Below are positions 6,700 through 9,648 of a DNA stretch of 9,648 nt, in pieces; position 1 is the first letter of the stretch, and every line of letters begins with the position of its first letter. Below the pieces are notes generated by a model. The model did not search any database and was not told the DNA's origin. It saw only the letters and a list, made by a program, of their open reading frames with translations. Origin of the DNA: JALZUE01 sp051251725. Lineage in GTDB: Bacteria > Pseudomonadota > Gammaproteobacteria > Enterobacterales > Alteromonadaceae. The stretch spans positions 1 through 9,648 of the forward strand of contig JBPOFN010000074.1 in the NCBI GenBank assembly GCA_051251725.1. The letters run 5' to 3'. The translations under genes and the position numbers were made by a program.

Positions 6700-6917
6700 G
6701 AATTTATTATCCCTAGCGAACACTGAAAAAACCTCAGGTAAATCATATTTTATATCGCCATATTTAATTCTGTCGTTTTGAATATAAAAATAAAGGGTGT
6801 TTTTTTTATGGTTTTTTTATTTTTATTTAAAGTTTTTTGTTTGGTTATACAACTTTTTATCAATATTTTGTTGTTCTATCTTATTGTATTTATGTGGTTT
6901 AATTTTTATGTTGTTAG

Positions 6918-6931
6918 TTGATTGTGAACAA
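6918..6931. promoter_or_regulatory. FNR/CRP-superfamily-like site
   Basis: TTGAT-TGTG-AACAA matches the FNR consensus TTGAT-N4-ATCAA at 9 of 10 defined positions. An anaerobic regulator would suit a multihaem cytochrome gene, but the site is about 339 bp from the cytochrome start and about 220 bp from the hydrolase start, so it may be fortuitous in AT-rich DNA. Confidence 0.25.
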
Positions 6932-7051
6932 TGGTCAATACACTGAAAGTACTAATTTTTTCTTAGTTGCTTTTAATGAATTTACTAGGATAGTGTGTTT
7001 ATTGTGTGAATCAGTTGATTTATATTTGAATTTATTGTTCTGGGTTTTAAA

Positions 7052-7063
7052 GCGCAGATATAA
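7052..7063 (-). repeat. 12-bp inverted motif, hydrolase-proximal copy
   Basis: GCGCAGATATAA is the exact reverse complement of 6688-6699 and lies about 88 bp upstream of the hydrolase start codon, a distance similar to that of the other copy from the cytochrome. It is a candidate binding site; no regulator is identified. Confidence 0.5.
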
Positions 7064-7140
7064 GTGAGAGACAAGTACAGAATAAGTAAGTAGGTAATAA
7101 GTAAAAATAAAAATAAAAATAAATAAACAGCACATACACG

Positions 7141-7147
7141 AGGGGGA
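7141..7147 (+). promoter_or_regulatory. Strong ribosome binding site of the GH86 gene
   Basis: AGGGGGA lies immediately before the start codon, with 3-5 nt spacing depending on alignment to the anti-Shine-Dalgarno sequence. It is the strongest such site in the window, fixes the start at 7151 and suggests efficient translation once the gene is transcribed. Confidence 0.8.
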
Positions 7148-7150
7148 AGA

Positions 7151-9648
7151 ATGAAAACATCATTTCGTTTAAATTCACTAGTTAAAGTTTCTTTGGCTAT
7201 CGCAGTTAATAGCCTATTGCTACCGGCAAGTTATGCCGCCACTACCGCAACGATTGATTTAAAAACTCAAAAGTTTATCGGCGGCGTTTCAGAACTAGAT
7301 CGAGCAAAATATTTTAATGTTCATATGAGTCCAAGTACCAATGGTGTTACCGCTAATGAACTGGATTATATGCGCAATACTTTAAATATTAATTATGGCC
7401 GAATTTTCTGGAGTCCATTTTCAGCCTATAGCGGTGACGCGCCATATCCTAGTGAAGCTGATGCCATGTCGAATGGCGCTAGTAGCATTACCAATACAAA
7501 AATTGCCGCAACCTTTCCATATTTCACTAAAAACTACATAGTAACCGAACACCCAAAAAACGTTTATGTGCATGGTGAAAACCCTGTGCTAGCTGCCGAT
7601 TGGGCCGCGAATTACTTTAAGCATTATTTTGACAACACCACTCGGCCGTTATATTACGAACCGATGAATGAACCTTTTGTTCATGCGGGTGACTTTGGTA
7701 CTGATCAAGCGGCAATACGTTTAGGCATGACCAATGTTTTTAAAGAGATCGGAAAAAAATTCGATCAAGAAAACATTCCGACTAAAATAATTGGTTACGC
7801 ATCTGCTTGGCCATCAATGGAATTATGGGATTTTGGTCACTTTAATGGCCGAATGAAACAGTTTATGGATGTTGCTGGCCCTTATATGGATGCGTTTTCA
7901 ATTCATCCTTATGATGGTGTTAATGTTACCGGCGCAAATAATGAGCGCTCAGGTAGTAATTTAGAGTCGTTATTAGACTTATTAGAAACTTACAGCCAGT
8001 TTAAGTGGAATGACGTAAAACCCCATGCCGTTACTGAATATGGCGGTATTGAAAGTGGCTATGGTGATACTTACACTGATTTGCGTGCGGCTCAGTCTTT
8101 GCTGTCACAAAATAAAATGTTAATGCAATTATTAGACAGGCAAGATCGCCTGTTAACGTCAATTCCGTTTAATACTTCTAAAAGTAAATGGCATTACAAT
8201 GCGGCCAATAACTGGAATCCTTATGGCGCTGATATGTTACGCCCAGATCCCAACAGCATTGTTAATGGCCAACCAACTCAATTTTTATGGACCAAACGGG
8301 CTGATTTTTATCGCTTGTGGTCAGACGTAAAAGGGAAAAGAGTAAAAGTTGAAACCACTAATCCTGATATTCAAGTTAACGCTTTTGTAAACAGCAACAA
8401 AGCTTATGTTGCTGTCAATACGCTAGCCGACTATTGGGAAACCGTAGATTTAGATTTTGTTAACAGTTTAGGAGCAGTGACAAACGTTCGTCAAAAATTG
8501 TTAGTAGTACGTAAAAACACTAACCCTACTTATACCGACAGCAATATTGCTGCGCCAACTTCATTTGCAATGGAGCCTGGCACCACAGTTGTTTGGGAAT
8601 ATACCTTTTCAGCACCGGTGGCTTTTACGGGTAACCTGAGCACAACACATTATTATGCGGCTGAGCATTTAGTGCCTATTACCCCAGGCCAAACTAATAC
8701 CTTTGCTTTTAATGGCGTTAACGCTTTAGCAGGGAAATCGGTAATTCGCATGAGTTTAGGCCGTGCTCATGGCACGTCTTATCAGCCAACGGTTATGGTG
8801 AATGGCAATGCCGTGGTAGTTAATTTGAACTGGAAAGGGGGCGATCAAACCTCGCGTGATTCATTTTTTGGCGTGATAGAAATCCCGGTAGATAATTCAC
8901 TGTTACAAACCAATAATATTGTTTCGGTGACTTTTCCTGATGCGGGCGGCCATATCGCGTCTATGGTTTTACAAGTCAATAATGACTCGACAGCCACAGC
9001 AGTGACTGAAACCATGGCATTTGCTGATGTGATCACAACCTTGCCCTCAGGCAATAGTTATAACGTTAATATAAATTACACTGCCGATACCAACCGAGAT
9101 ATTGTGGTTGAATTTTGGCAAAACAATGTCTGGTTAGGACAAAAAACTGTAACAGTTGCGGCCGGCACTGGGCAAACAACGGTAACGGTTCCGTCAAATA
9201 AAATGACCCTTGATGGTGAAACCGGTTATTTGTTTAAAGTGAGTATTCTGCCAGTCGGTGGTGGCTGGCAACAAGCGCTCGAATATAAATCAATGACCGG
9301 GATCAATATTCAAGATACTGCGCTGCCAAGTGCTGATGAATTTGCTTATAGCCAAGTGTTCACTGAGCTTGCCGCCCAAGCGAGTCATAGTATTGCGATT
9401 GATTATGCCGCGACAGTAGCACGTGACCTAGTGGTTGAAATTTGGCAAAACAATGCGTGGTTAGCGCAAAATGTTGTTACCGTTCAGCCGGGTACTGGCA
9501 CCGAAAATGTGCTTGTGACTTTAAGCTCGCCGTTAATTTCTGGTTCTACAGGGGTAATATTGAAAGGTTCAATTCGCCCAGTTGGCGGCGACTGGACAAC
9601 CAATTTAGCAACAGCAAACCAAGTCAATATTAATGTAGCAGGCGTTAC
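7151..9648 (+). CDS. Secreted GH86-type beta-agarase/beta-porphyranase, 3' end outside window
   Basis: The 832 codons seen are open to the window end. It would cleave internal beta-linkages of red-algal galactan (agarose or porphyran) outside the cell. Residues 1-29 are a signal peptide (hydrophobic 11-24, SYA before cleavage). The catalytic barrel spans about 38-390, with the clan GH-A acid/base in YYEPMNEPFVHA (E174), SIHPYDG at 250-256 and the nucleophile in AVTEYGG (E296); this set fits GH86. Two beta-sandwich regions follow (about 395-490 and 495-612), as in GH86 porphyranase structures. Then come at least two tandem repeats, about 613-723 and 724-832, aligned on VVEFWQNN (652) and VVEIWQNN (761), with RPVGGDW-like ends; they are probably binding or anchoring modules. 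Agarose and porphyran activity cannot be separated from the sequence. A very strong ribosome binding site precedes the ATG. Confidence 0.87.
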   Translation, partial: MKTSFRLNSLVKVSLAIAVNSLLLPASYAATTATIDLKTQKFIGGVSELDRAKYFNVHMSPSTNGVTANELDYMRNTLNINYGRIFWSPFSAYSGDAPYPSEADAMSNGASSITNTKIAATFPYFTKNYIVTEHPKNVYVHGENPVLAADWAANYFKHYFDNTTRPLYYEPMNEPFVHAGDFGTDQAAIRLGMTNVFKEIGKKFDQENIPTKIIGYASAWPSMELWDFGHFNGRMKQFMDVAGPYMDAFSIHPYDGVNVTGANNERSGSNLESLLDLLETYSQFKWNDVKPHAVTEYGGIESGYGDTYTDLRAAQSLLSQNKMLMQLLDRQDRLLTSIPFNTSKSKWHYNAANNWNPYGADMLRPDPNSIVNGQPTQFLWTKRADFYRLWSDVKGKRVKVETTNPDIQVNAFVNSNKAYVAVNTLADYWETVDLDFVNSLGAVTNVRQKLLVVRKNTNPTYTDSNIAAPTSFAMEPGTTVVWEYTFSAPVAFTGNLSTTHYYAAEHLVPITPGQTNTFAFNGVNALAGKSVIRMSLGRAHGTSYQPTVMVNGNAVVVNLNWKGGDQTSRDSFFGVIEIPVDNSLLQTNNIVSVTFPDAGGHIASMVLQVNNDSTATAVTETMAFADVITTLPSGNSYNVNINYTADTNRDIVVEFWQNNVWLGQKTVTVAAGTGQTTVTVPSNKMTLDGETGYLFKVSILPVGGGWQQALEYKSMTGINIQDTALPSADEFAYSQVFTELAAQASHSIAIDYAATVARDLVVEIWQNNAWLAQNVVTVQPGTGTENVLVTLSSPLISGSTGVILKGSIRPVGGDWTTNLATANQVNINVAGV
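9104..9464 (+). repeat. Tandem repeat cores within the GH86 gene (327-bp period)
   Basis: The 34 bp from 9104 recur from 9431 with three differences, exactly 109 codons later, encoding VVEFWQNNVWL and VVEIWQNNAWL. Similarity at the protein level extends through TV-x-x-GTG to [IL]-x-PVGG-x-W on both copies (PVGGGW at 701-706 and PVGGDW at 810-815). High DNA identity in the core suggests recent duplication or gene conversion, and more copies may follow outside the window. Confidence 0.75.

Larger units (their letters stand above)
6580..7150. promoter_or_regulatory. Divergent AT-rich regulatory region between the cytochrome and GH86 genes
   Basis: This 571-bp region has no supported gene. It must contain the promoters of both flanking genes. 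Visible structure, left to right: AT-rich -10-like sequence for the cytochrome (minus strand, 6614-6622); a dyad AACAAA-AGC-TTTGTT at 6625-6639; a 12-bp motif at 6688-6699 repeated in inverse at 7052-7063; T-tracts at 6800-6870; an FNR-like site at 6918-6931; a dyad AATCA-GT-TGATT at 7009-7020; an A-rich run with TAAAAA repeats at 7102-7127; and the hydrolase ribosome binding site. No promoter matches the sigma-70 consensus well at both boxes. Confidence 0.6.

Noticed and set aside
6935..7135. 66-residue minus-strand frame in the divergent intergenic region
   Set aside because: Its composition simply reflects the A-rich and T-rich leader (for example runs of F and I from the TAAAAA repeats), and it would overlap the agarase leader.

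Overview
The window looks like chromosomal DNA from an AT-rich marine gammaproteobacterium, probably Alteromonadales near Colwellia, Thalassotalea or Catenovulum. This rests on an apparent red-algal galactan hydrolase (GH86), a periplasmic multihaem cytochrome, a DUF2798 membrane protein and several outer-membrane-type lipoproteins. The genus is inference.

Layout. Positions 1-76 hold the last 24 codons of a plus-strand gene whose end resembles the C-terminus of an AraC-type regulator. Positions 132-399 are a 264-bp non-coding element with 17-bp perfect terminal inverted repeats, flanked by TA on both sides and containing a nested hairpin; it has the form of a MITE. Then come minus-strand genes. 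In transcription order (right to left) they are: an octahaem c-type cytochrome with HEAT-like and TPR regions (6579-4369); a six-blade kelch lipoprotein (4315-3275), closed by a strong hairpin terminator (3223-3256); a DUF2798 protein (3102-2860) followed 13 bp later by a small lipoprotein (2846-2319); a roughly 10-TM membrane protein (2219-1221); and a TPR-like lipoprotein (1145-525).

The cytochrome diverges from a large secreted plus-strand glycoside hydrolase that starts at 7151 and runs off the window after 832 codons. It carries clan GH-A catalytic motifs in the arrangement expected for GH86 (beta-agarase/beta-porphyranase), two beta-sandwich regions and at least two tandem ~109-residue repeats. 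It has an exceptionally strong ribosome binding site.

The 571-bp divergent intergenic region (6580-7150) is very AT-rich and is the main regulatory region. It holds a 12-bp sequence present once near each gene in inverted orientation, an FNR-like site, T-tracts spaced near the helical repeat, and an A-rich leader in front of the hydrolase. The sequence suggests, but does not prove, that the cytochrome/kelch pair and the hydrolase share control. The least described material is the cytochrome-kelch gene pair and the hydrolase's C-terminal repeats. No rRNA, tRNA, CRISPR array or complete transposase was seen.
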